From NCBI GenBank assembly GCA_002256465.1, contig NQJG01000022.1, positions 1-8,477 on the forward strand: 8,477 nucleotides of DNA, read 5' to 3'. Each line of letters opens with the position of its first letter. Position 1 is the stretch's first letter. Positions 1 to 7,539 of this stretch are shown here, one piece after another. The notes beneath the pieces were generated by a model. It was not told the origin of the DNA and ran no database searches. It saw only the letters and a program-made list of their open reading frames with translations. This stretch comes from Methylococcaceae bacterium NSP1-1 (lineage in GTDB: Bacteria; Pseudomonadota; Gammaproteobacteria; Methylococcales; Methylomonadaceae). The position numbers and the translations under genes are program-made.

Positions 1-29
1 AGGTAAGTTCATTTTTGTAAAAAATACTC

Positions 30-146
30 ACGCTTATCGTCACGTTTGGTAGGGTGCTGGCTGTAGTTGGTTATCAGACGGGATAGGTGGAGGCGTAACC
101 CAACTCGGAATAGTATATTCCGACTTTAAAAACTTAGGAGAAATTA
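30..146 (+). promoter_or_regulatory. Structured 5' leader of rpsB, probable ribosomal protein S2 autoregulatory leader
   Basis: The region just before rpsB folds into two abutting helices. Positions 66-73 pair with 96-104 as eight base pairs with one bulged C (position 99), enclosing a purine-rich loop (74-95). Positions 105-112 pair perfectly with 116-123 over a three-base loop. A further pairing of 30-35 with 91-96 (one G-U) is possible and would compete with the first helix or form a pseudoknot. The leader ends with AGGAG at 136-140, six bases before the rpsB ATG. It is known that in E. coli and relatives protein S2 represses rpsB-tsf translation through a structured rpsB leader. That this leader does the same is inferred from position and fold; I did not match it to a covariance model. 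The promoter itself probably lies at or beyond the left edge. Confidence 0.5.
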
Positions 147-887
147 ATGGCAGCAGTATCCATGCGTCAAATGCTTGAAGCGGGTGTTCATTTTGGACAT
201 CAAACTCGTTATTGGAATCCGAAAATGGCAACATTTCTATTCGGTGCCCGTAACAAAATCCATATCATTGATTTGGAAAAAACGCTTCCAATGTTTAATG
301 ACGCAATGAATTATCTGGGTCAGATGACGGCAAACAAAGGTACTATCCTGTTTGTCGGCACCAAAAAGGCAGCGCGTAAAGTCGTTGCGGAAGAGGCAAA
401 ACGTTGTGGTATGCCCTACGTTAATCATCGCTGGTTAGGCGGTATGATGACCAACTTCAAAACTATTAAGAAATCGATTAACCGCCTTAAAGAATTGGAA
501 GCAATGAAAGCTGACGGTACTCTTTATCAACGTTTCGGAAAAAAAGAAGCGTTAGGTATGGAGCGTGAACTGGAAAAGCTGGAACGGAGTCTTGGCGGTA
601 TCAAGGATATGAAGGGCGTTCCTGATGTGATTTTTGTCCTGGATGTCGGTTATGAAAAAAATGCCATCAGTGAAGCAAAAAAATTAGGTATTCCGGTTGT
701 TGGCATTGTTGATTCTAACAATTCACCTGAAAAAATTGATTATGTCATTCCAGGTAACGACGATTCAATTCGCGCAGTTAAACTTTATTGTGAAAGCGTT
801 TCTGCGGCAGTGATGGAAGCTAAAACAGCAGGATTGGGATTATCAGCCAAGGCCGATGATTTTGTTGAGGAAGCAGCAGTAGAATAA
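147..887 (+). CDS. rpsB: 30S ribosomal protein S2
   Basis: Encodes ribosomal protein S2 (246 aa; the family is usually about 240), a late-assembling protein of the small subunit that binds between its head and body and is needed for S1 to bind. The N-terminal family signature is at residues 13-27 ([15 protein letters not shown]). The conserved block [12 protein letters not shown] is at about 92-103, followed by a charged helical hairpin at about 104-156. The C-terminal signature with [20 protein letters not shown] lies at about 187-206. The start is supported by AGGAG at 136-140, six bases upstream. It is the first gene of the cluster and is followed by a terminator-like hairpin before tsf, as expected for the rpsB-tsf pair. 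Nothing is missing or unusual in the protein. Identification is near certain. Confidence 0.98.
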   Translation: MAAVSMRQMLEAGVHFGHQTRYWNPKMATFLFGARNKIHIIDLEKTLPMFNDAMNYLGQMTANKGTILFVGTKKAARKVVAEEAKRCGMPYVNHRWLGGMMTNFKTIKKSINRLKELEAMKADGTLYQRFGKKEALGMERELEKLERSLGGIKDMKGVPDVIFVLDVGYEKNAISEAKKLGIPVVGIVDSNNSPEKIDYVIPGNDDSIRAVKLYCESVSAAVMEAKTAGLGLSAKADDFVEEAAVE

Positions 888-943
888 CTATAAATTTAGC
901 CTTATCCAGGTCTCCTGTGAGTTGAAAGGTTAGAATAGGCCAA

Positions 944-971
944 AAAAACGCCTCCTCACGGGGGCGTTTTT
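944..971 (+). terminator. Intrinsic-terminator-like hairpin between rpsB and tsf (probable attenuator)
   Basis: Positions 944-955 pair with 960-971 over the tetraloop TCAC. This gives a 12-bp stem with one T-G wobble (953/962), a GC-rich upper part, and a base of five A-T pairs whose right arm is the run TTTTT (967-971). An A-run (942-948) on the left also makes the structure symmetrical, so it could terminate in both directions. Because tsf follows within 31 bases and has no clear promoter of its own, full termination would silence tsf. Partial termination that lowers EF-Ts relative to S2 is the simplest reading (inference). Confidence 0.82.
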
Positions 972-1002
972 ACAGTGATGATATTTTGAGGAAAATCAAA
1001 GA

Positions 1003-1899
1003 ATGAGTATTACGATCAGTGCAGGAATGGTTAAGGAACTGCGTGAAAGAACGAGCTCCGGTATGATGGAGTGCAAAAAAGCGTTAGTTGAAGCCAATGG
1101 TGACATGGAGTTGGCTATAGAAAATATGCGCAAAGCCGGTTTGGCTAAAGCCGATAAAAAATCAGGCCGTATTGCGGCTGAAGGCATTATCGGCGTTAAA
1201 GTCAGTGATGATGGTAAAGCGGTGGCTATTGTCGATATTAACTGTGAAACAGATTTTGTAGCTAAAGCAGATGATTTCGTGAATTTTGTTAATAGCGTAT
1301 CAGTTGCCTTGTTAAATGCTGAGGGCATTGAAACAGAAGAACAATTGCTGGCAATGCCATTGGAAGGTGGGGTTACTGTTGATGAAATGCGCCGAGGCTT
1401 GATTTCAAAATTGGGCGAAAACATTACTGTCAGACGTTTTGAAAAATTTAAAACGACTGAAGGCGGAACTGCGGCTTATTTACATGGTAATAAAATCGGT
1501 GTAATCGTCGAGTTGGCGATGGCGGATCAAGAATTAGGCAAAGACGTAGCGATGCACATTGCCGCCAGTAAACCCGTATGTGTATCTGAAGACCAAGTTC
1601 CTACTGAAACCATTGAAAAGGAAAAAGAAATTTTCTTGGCACAGCAAGAAGAAAAAATCAAAGGCAAACCCGTTGATATTGTTGAAAAAATGATTGCTGG
1701 TCGAGTTAGCAAATTCTTGGGCGAAGTGACTTTATTAGGTCAACCATTCATCAAAGACGACAAAAAAACGGTTGGTCAGTTAGCGAAAGAAAAAGGTAAC
1801 ATCATCATCCGCTTCAGCCGTTTTGAAGTCGGCGAAGGCATAGAGAAAAAAGAAGAAAACTTTGCCGAAGAAGTAATGGCACAGGTTAGAGGAAATTAA
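1003..1899 (+). CDS. tsf: Translation elongation factor Ts
   Basis: Encodes EF-Ts (298 aa, slightly longer than the 283 aa of E. coli), the cytoplasmic guanine nucleotide exchange factor that releases GDP from EF-Tu. The N-terminal UBA-like EF-Tu-binding domain spans about residues 5-55 and carries the family pattern LRERTSSGMMECKKAL. The catalytic TDFV motif is at 83-86, within CETDFVAKADDF. The core domain follows, and the C-terminal module holds the conserved EKMIAGRVSKFL stretch and the typical LLGQPFIKD. The start ATG has GAGGA at 988-992 ten bases upstream. The gene is separated from rpsB by 115 bp that include the hairpin at 944-971, so expression probably depends on read-through from the rpsB promoter. 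The identification is secure. Confidence 0.98.
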   Translation: MSITISAGMVKELRERTSSGMMECKKALVEANGDMELAIENMRKAGLAKADKKSGRIAAEGIIGVKVSDDGKAVAIVDINCETDFVAKADDFVNFVNSVSVALLNAEGIETEEQLLAMPLEGGVTVDEMRRGLISKLGENITVRRFEKFKTTEGGTAAYLHGNKIGVIVELAMADQELGKDVAMHIAASKPVCVSEDQVPTETIEKEKEIFLAQQEEKIKGKPVDIVEKMIAGRVSKFLGEVTLLGQPFIKDDKKTVGQLAKEKGNIIIRFSRFEVGEGIEKKEENFAEEVMAQVRGN

Positions 1900-1918
1900 G
1901 CCCAATCATAGATTGGCT
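1899..1918 (+). other. Short hairpin directly after tsf
   Basis: Positions 1902-1907 pair with 1911-1916 over the loop ATA, and 1899-1900 pair with 1917-1918 if C1901 is bulged. The stem overlaps the last base of the tsf stop codon. No T-run follows, so it does not look like a standard intrinsic terminator. It could protect the 3' end of the rpsB-tsf message or mark a processing site, but the function is unknown. Confidence 0.4.
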
Positions 1919-1956
1919 TAGCCCTAACGTTAAACCGTTATTATGAAAACATCGTT

Positions 1957-1982
1957 GTTGGGTTAGGCTACGCTAACCCAAC
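1957..1982. repeat. REP-like perfect palindrome between tsf and pyrH
   Basis: GTTGGGTTAG at 1957-1966 is the exact reverse complement of CTAACCCAAC at 1973-1982, with a six-base spacer GCTACG. From general knowledge, palindromes with GTTGGGTTA...TAACCCAAC arms occur as dispersed intergenic repeats in several bacterial lineages, including some cyanobacteria and gammaproteobacteria. Only this one copy is visible in the window, so membership in a dispersed family is inferred from its form. The stem lacks a following T-run, so it is not a typical terminator. In the tsf-pyrH transcript it would form a strong 10-bp hairpin 26 bases before the pyrH ATG. Confidence 0.65.
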
Positions 1983-2008
1983 TTGTAAAATTGAGCCCGA
2001 TAATACTT

Positions 2009-2734
2009 ATGACTAAACTGATTTGCCAGAGAATTTTGCTTAAGTTAAGCGGTGAGGCTTTAATGAGTGAGGCAGGTGGCAGCATTGATGCCGATATTGT
2101 CAAACGCCTTGCCACTGAAATCAAAGAATTATGTGATGTTGGTATTCAGGTTGGTTTAGTTATTGGCGGCGGAAATATATTACGCGGTGCTGAAAAAGCT
2201 GCTGAAGGCCTGGATAGAGTCACCAGCGACCAGATGGGTATGCTGGCTACAGTCATCAATGCCTTGGCCATGCAGGACGCACTGGAGGCACACGGTCAGC
2301 AGGTTAGAGTTATGTCTGCTCTTAAAATCAACCAGGTCTGTGAGGATTACATTCGCCGTAGGGCTGTCAGGCATTTGGAAAAAGGCCGGGTGGTTATTTT
2401 TGCTGCCGGCACCGGTAATCCATTTTTTACCACCGACTCGGCAGCCAGTCTTAGAGCGATTGAAATCAATGCAGAGTTGATGATCAAGGCGACTAAAGTC
2501 AAAGGCGTATACTCGGCTGATCCTGAAAAAGTCAAGGATGCAGTATTTTATCCGCGATTAACCTATGATGAGGCGCTTGATCAACGTCTTAATGTCATGG
2601 ATACAACCGCATTGGTATTATGCCGGGACAACAATGTACCTATGCGCGTAATGAATATTTTTGAGCAAGGCGCTGTTATGCGATTAATGATGGGCGAAGA
2701 GATTGGCTCTCTTATTGAACGAGGAATAGATTAA
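2009..2734 (+). CDS. pyrH: Uridylate kinase (UMP kinase)
   Basis: Encodes UMP kinase, which phosphorylates UMP to UDP with ATP in the cytoplasm. It is a hexameric bacterial enzyme of the amino acid kinase fold and is allosterically controlled by GTP and UTP in studied species. With the ATG at 2009 the protein is 241 aa, the same length as in E. coli. KLSGEAL is at residues 12-18, the glycine-rich GGGN at 53-56, the [13 protein letters not shown] helix at about 76-88, and the diagnostic [12 protein letters not shown] at 134-145. An in-frame TTG at 1991 would add six residues but begins right after the palindrome and has no ribosome binding site, so ATG 2009 is preferred. The site before 2009 is also weak. 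The stop codon overlaps the frr start by one base. Confidence 0.97.
   Translation: MTKLICQRILLKLSGEALMSEAGGSIDADIVKRLATEIKELCDVGIQVGLVIGGGNILRGAEKAAEGLDRVTSDQMGMLATVINALAMQDALEAHGQQVRVMSALKINQVCEDYIRRRAVRHLEKGRVVIFAAGTGNPFFTTDSAASLRAIEINAELMIKATKVKGVYSADPEKVKDAVFYPRLTYDEALDQRLNVMDTTALVLCRDNNVPMRVMNIFEQGAVMRLMMGEEIGSLIERGID
2721..2726 (+). promoter_or_regulatory. Ribosome binding site of frr inside the pyrH 3' end
   Basis: GAGGAA lies seven bases before the frr ATG (2734) and is embedded in the last pyrH codons. With the TAATG stop/start overlap this supports direct translational coupling of pyrH and frr and fixes the frr start. Confidence 0.75.
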
Positions 2735-3291
2735 TGATAAGTGATATTCAACAGGATGCTGCAACCCGCATGGGCAAGAGTATCGATGCATTAAAGCATG
2801 AATTCTCAAAAATCAGGACGGGTAGGGCACATCCCAGTTTGTTGGATCAAATTACCGTTTCTTATTACGGCACGGATTCTTCATTATCCCAGGTTGCCAA
2901 CATTGCCGTTGAAGATGCGCGAACCTTAACGATTACACCATGGGAAAAAGGCATGGTGCAGGCGATTGAAAAAGCCATTATGAAATCTGACCTTGGTTTG
3001 AATCCGGCTACCAACGGTATGACAATTCGAATTCCATTGCCGCCACTGACTGAAGAGCGTCGCCGCAGCCTGGTTAAAGTCGTTAAGCATGAAGCAGAAA
3101 ATGGCCGTGTTGCCATTAGAAATATTCGCCGGGATGCCAATTCAGAAATAAAGGAAGCCTTAAAGGAAAAAATGATTTCTGAAGATGAAGCCCGTGCAGC
3201 TGAAGAAAAAATTCAAAAATTAACTGATCAGTATGTAAAGGAAGTAGAAAAATTATTGGAAGCAAAAGAGGCGGATCTATTATCTATTTAA
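2734..3291 (+). CDS. frr: Ribosome recycling factor
   Basis: Encodes RRF (185 aa, the standard length), the tRNA-shaped cytoplasmic protein that with EF-G splits post-termination ribosomes. The N-terminal helix of the three-helix bundle carries [13 protein letters not shown] at about residues 26-38. The small beta domain follows (about 31-104), with the conserved TITPWEK. The C-terminal helices bear the family block [11 protein letters not shown] and NIRRDAN (to about residue 136) and end in an acidic/basic helical tail. The start is set by GAGGAA seven bases upstream, and the gene overlaps the pyrH stop by one base. The pyrH-frr pairing is among the most conserved in bacteria. Nothing unusual is seen. 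Confidence 0.98.
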   Translation: MISDIQQDAATRMGKSIDALKHEFSKIRTGRAHPSLLDQITVSYYGTDSSLSQVANIAVEDARTLTITPWEKGMVQAIEKAIMKSDLGLNPATNGMTIRIPLPPLTEERRRSLVKVVKHEAENGRVAIRNIRRDANSEIKEALKEKMISEDEARAAEEKIQKLTDQYVKEVEKLLEAKEADLLSI

Positions 3292-3304
3292 TAGAGACAT
3301 AACA

Positions 3305-4069
3305 ATGCCTACTGATGATTTTAATAATCCAGAATCCGACAACATTCCCCGTCATATCGCCATTATTATGGACGGCAATGGCCGATGGGCGCAAAAAAGA
3401 TTTATGCCCAGAGCTGTAGGCCATCAGGCTGGAGTTAAAGCAGTTAGAAAAATTGTAGAGTATTGCGCTAAACAGAAGGTTGAAGTATTGACCTTGTTTG
3501 CTTTTAGCAGTGAGAACTGGCGGAGGCCGGAAGCGGAAGTTTCATTGCTGATGGCGCTTTTTATGGCAACTCTGCAAAGGGAAATCAACAAACTGGATCG
3601 CAATAATATTCGCTTGCGCTTTATTGGCGATAGAACAGCTTTCTCTGATAAGTTACAAGAAAAAATGGCCGAAGGAGAGGCCCAAACTCAAGACAATACG
3701 GCTTTAACTGTGGTTGTGGCAGCAAATTACGGCGGTCACTGGGATATGTGCCAGGCATTTCAGAAAGTGGCAGATAAAATAGCGACTGGCGAATTGAAAA
3801 ATCAGTCAATCAGTGAGCAACTGATTAACGAGCATTTATCAACGGCTGGTTTGCCGGATCCTGACTTGTTTATCAGAACAGGAGGGGAACAACGTGTCAG
3901 CAACTTTATGCTATGGCAATTAGCCTACACAGAATTGTACTTTACACCAACGCTCTGGCCGGATTTCGACCAGAATTCACTTGAAGACGCAATCAAGAGC
4001 TTTAAAAGCCGGCAACGGCGCTTTGGGCATACCAGTGAGCAAGTTCTTAATAAATCAGTCACTCAATAA
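3305..4069 (+). CDS. uppS: Undecaprenyl diphosphate synthase (cis-prenyltransferase)
   Basis: Encodes the cis-prenyltransferase (254 aa) that adds eight isopentenyl diphosphate units to farnesyl diphosphate. The C55 product is the lipid carrier for peptidoglycan and surface polysaccharide synthesis. Conserved region I, HIAIIMDGNGRWA, is at residues 17-29, with the catalytic metal-binding Asp at 23. FAFSSENWRRP is at about 65-75 and NYGG at 141-144. The C-terminal signature RTGGEQRVSNFMLWQ is at 191-205, with the diphosphate-binding arginines 191 and 197, followed by AYTE with Glu210, the likely second magnesium ligand. It begins 13 bases after frr with only a weak AGAG (3293-3296) ahead of it. 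Also known as ispU in E. coli. Its substrate supply is linked to dxr two genes downstream. Confidence 0.97.
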   Translation: MPTDDFNNPESDNIPRHIAIIMDGNGRWAQKRFMPRAVGHQAGVKAVRKIVEYCAKQKVEVLTLFAFSSENWRRPEAEVSLLMALFMATLQREINKLDRNNIRLRFIGDRTAFSDKLQEKMAEGEAQTQDNTALTVVVAANYGGHWDMCQAFQKVADKIATGELKNQSISEQLINEHLSTAGLPDPDLFIRTGGEQRVSNFMLWQLAYTELYFTPTLWPDFDQNSLEDAIKSFKSRQRRFGHTSEQVLNKSVTQ

Positions 4070-4094
4070 CTTTAATATTTAATAGCTTATAAAA

Positions 4095-4967
4095 ATGTTA
4101 CTAAAGCGAATTATAACTGCATCTGTTCTTGCTTCCCTGATTGCATTGGCAGTATTCAAATTGCCGATGGAGTATTTTTCATTGGTGATAGGCCTGGTCA
4201 CCCTTTTAGCCGCATGGGAATGGAGTAACCTTGCAGGTGTTACCTCGCTGGTTAAACGTGTGTTATTTCTGTTGGTATTGATTCTGCCGATGTTAGGAAT
4301 TCATTTTTGGACTCAAATTCTTGAATTGATCGCGCAAGCTCTGGATTGGCCCGATGTCAGAGATTACTCTGGAATATTGGAATGGCTGGTTATACCGCCG
4401 GTGCTATTCTGGATATTGGTCATGATATTAATCAGAAATACACCGACAGGGGTGTTAAATCTGACACTGAAAACCCGATATAAAGTTTTGATCGGCTGGT
4501 TCGTTTTATTATCAGCATGGATGTTTTTATCGCGATTAAGAGCTTTTTACGGCACGGAAATGACGATGTATTTTTTAATCCTGATCTGGGTTGCTGATAT
4601 TTCCGCTTATTTTGCCGGGAAGAAATGGGGCGTAACCAAATTGGCCCCTGAAATTAGCCCAGGTAAAACAGTTGCGGGAATGTACGGCGCTTTAATCGCG
4701 GGTCTGGTTTGCGCGGTTGTTTTAAGCCTTATTTATGGTTTTAATCTGATGATCGCATCAGATTTTATGTTGCTCTCCGTACTGACTGTGTTGATTTCCA
4801 TTTATGGGGATCTGTTTGTTAGTGTAGTCAAGCGTCAGCGTGGTGTAAAAGATAGCGGATCATTATTGCCAGGTCATGGCGGCGTTCTGGATAGAATTGA
4901 CAGTATGATTGCCGCCATACCTTTCTTTTATGGATGTATCTATTTTATCTATAGGCTGGTTTCATGA
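4095..4967 (+). CDS. cdsA: Phosphatidate cytidylyltransferase (CDP-diglyceride synthase)
   Basis: Encodes the inner-membrane enzyme (290 aa) that makes CDP-diacylglycerol from phosphatidic acid and CTP, the branch point to all phospholipids. The protein is strongly hydrophobic with many predicted membrane helices, starting within the first 45 residues. The family signature lies at residues 243-269: [13 protein letters not shown], then [13 protein letters not shown], containing the conserved Asp253, His261 and Asp266. The upstream conserved [15 protein letters not shown] and the SPGKTVAG loop are also present. The ATG at 4095 has no clear Shine-Dalgarno sequence; the 25-base gap after uppS is AT-rich. 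The stop overlaps the dxr start by four bases (ATGA). The order uppS-cdsA is highly conserved. Confidence 0.97.
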   Translation: MLLKRIITASVLASLIALAVFKLPMEYFSLVIGLVTLLAAWEWSNLAGVTSLVKRVLFLLVLILPMLGIHFWTQILELIAQALDWPDVRDYSGILEWLVIPPVLFWILVMILIRNTPTGVLNLTLKTRYKVLIGWFVLLSAWMFLSRLRAFYGTEMTMYFLILIWVADISAYFAGKKWGVTKLAPEISPGKTVAGMYGALIAGLVCAVVLSLIYGFNLMIASDFMLLSVLTVLISIYGDLFVSVVKRQRGVKDSGSLLPGHGGVLDRIDSMIAAIPFFYGCIYFIYRLVS

Positions 4968-6148
4968 AAGGGTTGTGTATACTCGGAGCAACAGGCTCGA
5001 TTGGTGTCAGTACTTTAGACGTAGCCGCCAGACATGCTCATCTGTACAACATAGTGGCATTAACGGCCAATAACAATATTGATTTGTTATATGAACAATG
5101 CCTGGAGCATCATCCTGAATATGTTGTAGTTGTCGATGAAAGCAAGGCACTTTTGTTTAAAGAGAAACTTAAAGATTCGCCAATCTCTGATATTAATGTG
5201 TTGTCTGGGGTTCTGTCACTGGAGTACGTTGCAACTCTGGACAACGTTGATTCAGTCATGGCGGCAATCGTTGGCGCTGCGGGATTGTTGCCTACTCTGG
5301 CAGCGGCAAAGGCGGGCAAAACAATTTTATTAGCCAATAAAGAAGCCCTGGTCATGTCCGGCGATATTTTTATGCAAGCCGTAGCGGAGTCAGGGGCACA
5401 TTTATTACCCATCGACAGTGAGCACAATGCTATTTTTCAATGTATGCCTGCCGGCTATAAATCCGGTACGCACACTAAACAAGCCAGACGAATTTTATTG
5501 ACTGCTTCCGGTGGGCCGTTTCGTGAAATGCCCTTAGACCAAATGGCCAATGTCACACCCGACCAAGCGGTAGCCCATCCTAACTGGGATATGGGTAGAA
5601 AGATTTCAGTCGATTCGGCAACCATGATGAATAAAGGCCTGGAAATGATCGAAGCCTGTATTTTATTCGCCATGAAGCCGGATCAAATACAAGTTGTCAT
5701 TCATCCTCAAAGTGTTATCCATTCGATGGTGGACTATGTCGACGGCACTGTATTGGCGCAAATGGGTAACCCGGATATGCGTGTTCCCATTGCCTATTCA
5801 ATGGCATGGCCGGATCGGTTTGATTCAGGTGTTGAACCATTGAATATATTTGATGTCCGACGTATGGATTTTCAAGAGCCGAATCTGGAACGTTTTCCCT
5901 GTTTACGTCTCGCTTATGAGGCCATTAACAAGGCCGGCATTATGCCTACCGTATTAAATGCAGCCAATGAAATCGCAGTGGACGCCTTCTTGAATGAACA
6001 AGTCCGTTTTACCGACATACCGGTTATTATCGAGCGCTGCATGGAAAAGTTTGATGTCAAGCCAGCCAATAGTCTTGACATTATTCTGGAAGCAGACCAA
6101 CAGGCCAGGATGGTATCCAAACAAATTATTTCCGAGCTTAATCATTAA
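4964..6148 (+). CDS. dxr: 1-deoxy-D-xylulose 5-phosphate reductoisomerase
   Basis: Encodes DXP reductoisomerase (394 aa; ispC), the first committed enzyme of the MEP pathway. It rearranges and reduces DXP to 2-C-methyl-D-erythritol 4-phosphate with NADPH and a divalent metal. The NADPH-binding motif GATGSIG is at residues 8-14, and [15 protein letters not shown] is at about 100-114. LLANKEALV is at about 122-130. The metal ligands are in DSEHNAIFQ (Asp151, Glu153) and GLE (Glu227). The substrate loop SGGPFRE is at 182-188, and HPNW with His205 and [17 protein letters not shown] follow. Its ATG overlaps the cdsA stop by four bases, and its own stop overlaps the rseP start by one base. Placement after cdsA matches the Pseudomonas arrangement rather than that of E. 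coli. Confidence 0.98.
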   Translation: MKGLCILGATGSIGVSTLDVAARHAHLYNIVALTANNNIDLLYEQCLEHHPEYVVVVDESKALLFKEKLKDSPISDINVLSGVLSLEYVATLDNVDSVMAAIVGAAGLLPTLAAAKAGKTILLANKEALVMSGDIFMQAVAESGAHLLPIDSEHNAIFQCMPAGYKSGTHTKQARRILLTASGGPFREMPLDQMANVTPDQAVAHPNWDMGRKISVDSATMMNKGLEMIEACILFAMKPDQIQVVIHPQSVIHSMVDYVDGTVLAQMGNPDMRVPIAYSMAWPDRFDSGVEPLNIFDVRRMDFQEPNLERFPCLRLAYEAINKAGIMPTVLNAANEIAVDAFLNEQVRFTDIPVIIERCMEKFDVKPANSLDIILEADQQARMVSKQIISELNH

Positions 6149-7509
6149 TGGATTTACTGCATACTCTGTTTTACTTCGCCATTGCTATCGGTGTTCTGGT
6201 TTCATTTCATGAATTTGGGCATTTCTGGGTAGCGCGAAAGGCGGGAGTAAAAGTACTTCGGTTTTCTGTCGGTTTTGGCAAGGTTTTATGGTCCTATCAG
6301 AAAAACCCTGAAGACACAGAGTATGTTTTATCTGCTATTCCATTGGGTGGCTATGTCAAAATGGTCGATGAGCGGGAAGGCGAGGTAAAAGATGAGGACC
6401 TGCCTTTTGCCTTTAACCGGCAGTCTTTGCTGGCTAGAACCGCAATAGTCGCGGCCGGTCCAATTTTTAATTTGATGCTTGCTATTGTCTTGTTCTGGAG
6501 TGTGCTGGTTATTGGCGAAACCGGCATAAAACCCATACTTGGAGCGGTAGGTCAAGGCACATTAGCCGCTACTGCCGGTTTTGTGGAAGGCGATCAGATT
6601 ATTTCAGTCAATGACAAGTTGACACCGACCTGGACTGAAGCCATGGGCGTAATAATCGCCTCGGCACTGGATGGTGATCAAGAAATTAAAGTTGCCGTAA
6701 AAAACTTCGATGATCAGCAAAATGTCAGGCTATTGAAGATTGCGGAAAGCGATACTCAAAATCCTGAAGTACTCTATGAGCACTTGGGCTTTAAACCCTG
6801 GTCGCCGAAATTAAAACCGGTCATTGGGAAAGTGCTTCCTGATAGTGCTGCATTAGCTGCGGGATTGCAGAAGGGTGATTTGATTGTTAGTGCTGATGGC
6901 ACAGTTATGAATGACTGGATGCAATGGGTTGATACCGTAAAAAATCACCCTGACGTTGTTATCAATCTGATCATAGAGCGTGATGGCGTTCAGTTACCTT
7001 TAACCATTACACCAAAAAGAGTGCAATCCGGGGAGAAAACAGAAGGCAAGATTGGCGCGGCTGTTCATGTACCCGAAGACTTGATAAAGTCAGTCAGTGT
7101 TGAATATTCATTATCGCCTCTAAAGGCAATACCGGTTGCCTTTGAAACTACCTGGTATTATGCCTCTGCCACCCTGAAGATGATGGGCAAGATGCTGATA
7201 GGCAAGGCTTCTGTTAAAAACCTGAGCGGTCCAATCAGTATTGCCGAGTATGCAGGCCAATCTGCGGAGATGGGTTTCGTACCTTTCCTGAAATTTATGG
7301 CCCTGGTTAGTGTCAGTTTGGGAGTCTTGAATTTATTACCGGTTCCCGTGCTTGACGGCGGGCATTTACTCTTTTTTGCCGTGGAAGCCATAAAAGGCAG
7401 TCCTGTCTCAGACAGAATCCAAGCCTTTTTCCAACAAGTCGGCATTGCTTTGCTAATGTCGTTAATGGCATTAGCTATGGTTCTGGATGTTCAACGTTTA
7501 TTTCATTAA
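6148..7509 (+). CDS. rseP: Site-2 intramembrane zinc metalloprotease RseP
   Basis: Encodes the RseP family protease (453 aa, close to the 450 aa of E. coli). In the known cascade it cuts the anti-sigma factor RseA within the inner membrane after DegS cleavage, releasing sigma-E; it also clears remnant signal peptides. The first membrane helix (about 4-23) carries the zinc motif HEFGH at 21-25 with catalytic Glu22. The membrane-reentrant IPLGGYVKM loop is at about 64-72, and a second helix spans about 97-122. Two periplasmic PDZ domains cover roughly 128-200 and 222-290. The third zinc ligand region NLLPVPVLDGG is at 395-405, with Asn395 and Asp403, and a final helix lies near the C terminus. 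All catalytic residues are present. It overlaps dxr by one base and has no strong ribosome binding site, so coupled translation is likely. The rseA/rseB/degS partners are not in the window. Confidence 0.96.
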   Translation: MDLLHTLFYFAIAIGVLVSFHEFGHFWVARKAGVKVLRFSVGFGKVLWSYQKNPEDTEYVLSAIPLGGYVKMVDEREGEVKDEDLPFAFNRQSLLARTAIVAAGPIFNLMLAIVLFWSVLVIGETGIKPILGAVGQGTLAATAGFVEGDQIISVNDKLTPTWTEAMGVIIASALDGDQEIKVAVKNFDDQQNVRLLKIAESDTQNPEVLYEHLGFKPWSPKLKPVIGKVLPDSAALAAGLQKGDLIVSADGTVMNDWMQWVDTVKNHPDVVINLIIERDGVQLPLTITPKRVQSGEKTEGKIGAAVHVPEDLIKSVSVEYSLSPLKAIPVAFETTWYYASATLKMMGKMLIGKASVKNLSGPISIAEYAGQSAEMGFVPFLKFMALVSVSLGVLNLLPVPVLDGGHLLFFAVEAIKGSPVSDRIQAFFQQVGIALLMSLMALAMVLDVQRLFH

Positions 7510-7539
7510 AAAATTTATTTAAGGAACCACGAGAAAACC

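Noticed and set aside
1..40. rpsB promoter
   Set aside because: AT-rich hexamers such as AATACT (23-28) are present, but a -35 at proper spacing would fall at or beyond the window edge, so no promoter could be assigned.
996..1424. Open frame of 142 codons on the minus strand opposite tsf
   Set aside because: It lies wholly antisense to the 5' part of tsf, is rich in Ser, Ala, Leu and Ile as expected of a shadow frame, and has no recognisable domain.
1913..1944. Possible promoter before pyrH with TATTAT at 1939-1944
   Set aside because: The -10-like hexamer is good, but the only -35-like element, TTGGCT at 1913-1918, is 20 bases away and matches poorly, so I could not support it.
1991..2008. 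TTG at 1991 as the pyrH start
   Set aside because: It would add six residues not typical of the family and has no Shine-Dalgarno sequence; ATG 2009 gives the usual 241 aa.
2163..2480. Open frame of 105 codons on the plus strand within pyrH in another frame
   Set aside because: It is embedded in the conserved pyrH sequence, with an unnatural composition and no family resemblance.
5110..5427. Open frame of 105 codons on the minus strand opposite dxr
   Set aside because: It is antisense to conserved dxr coding sequence, has no recognisable motif, and is explained by the codon pattern of dxr.
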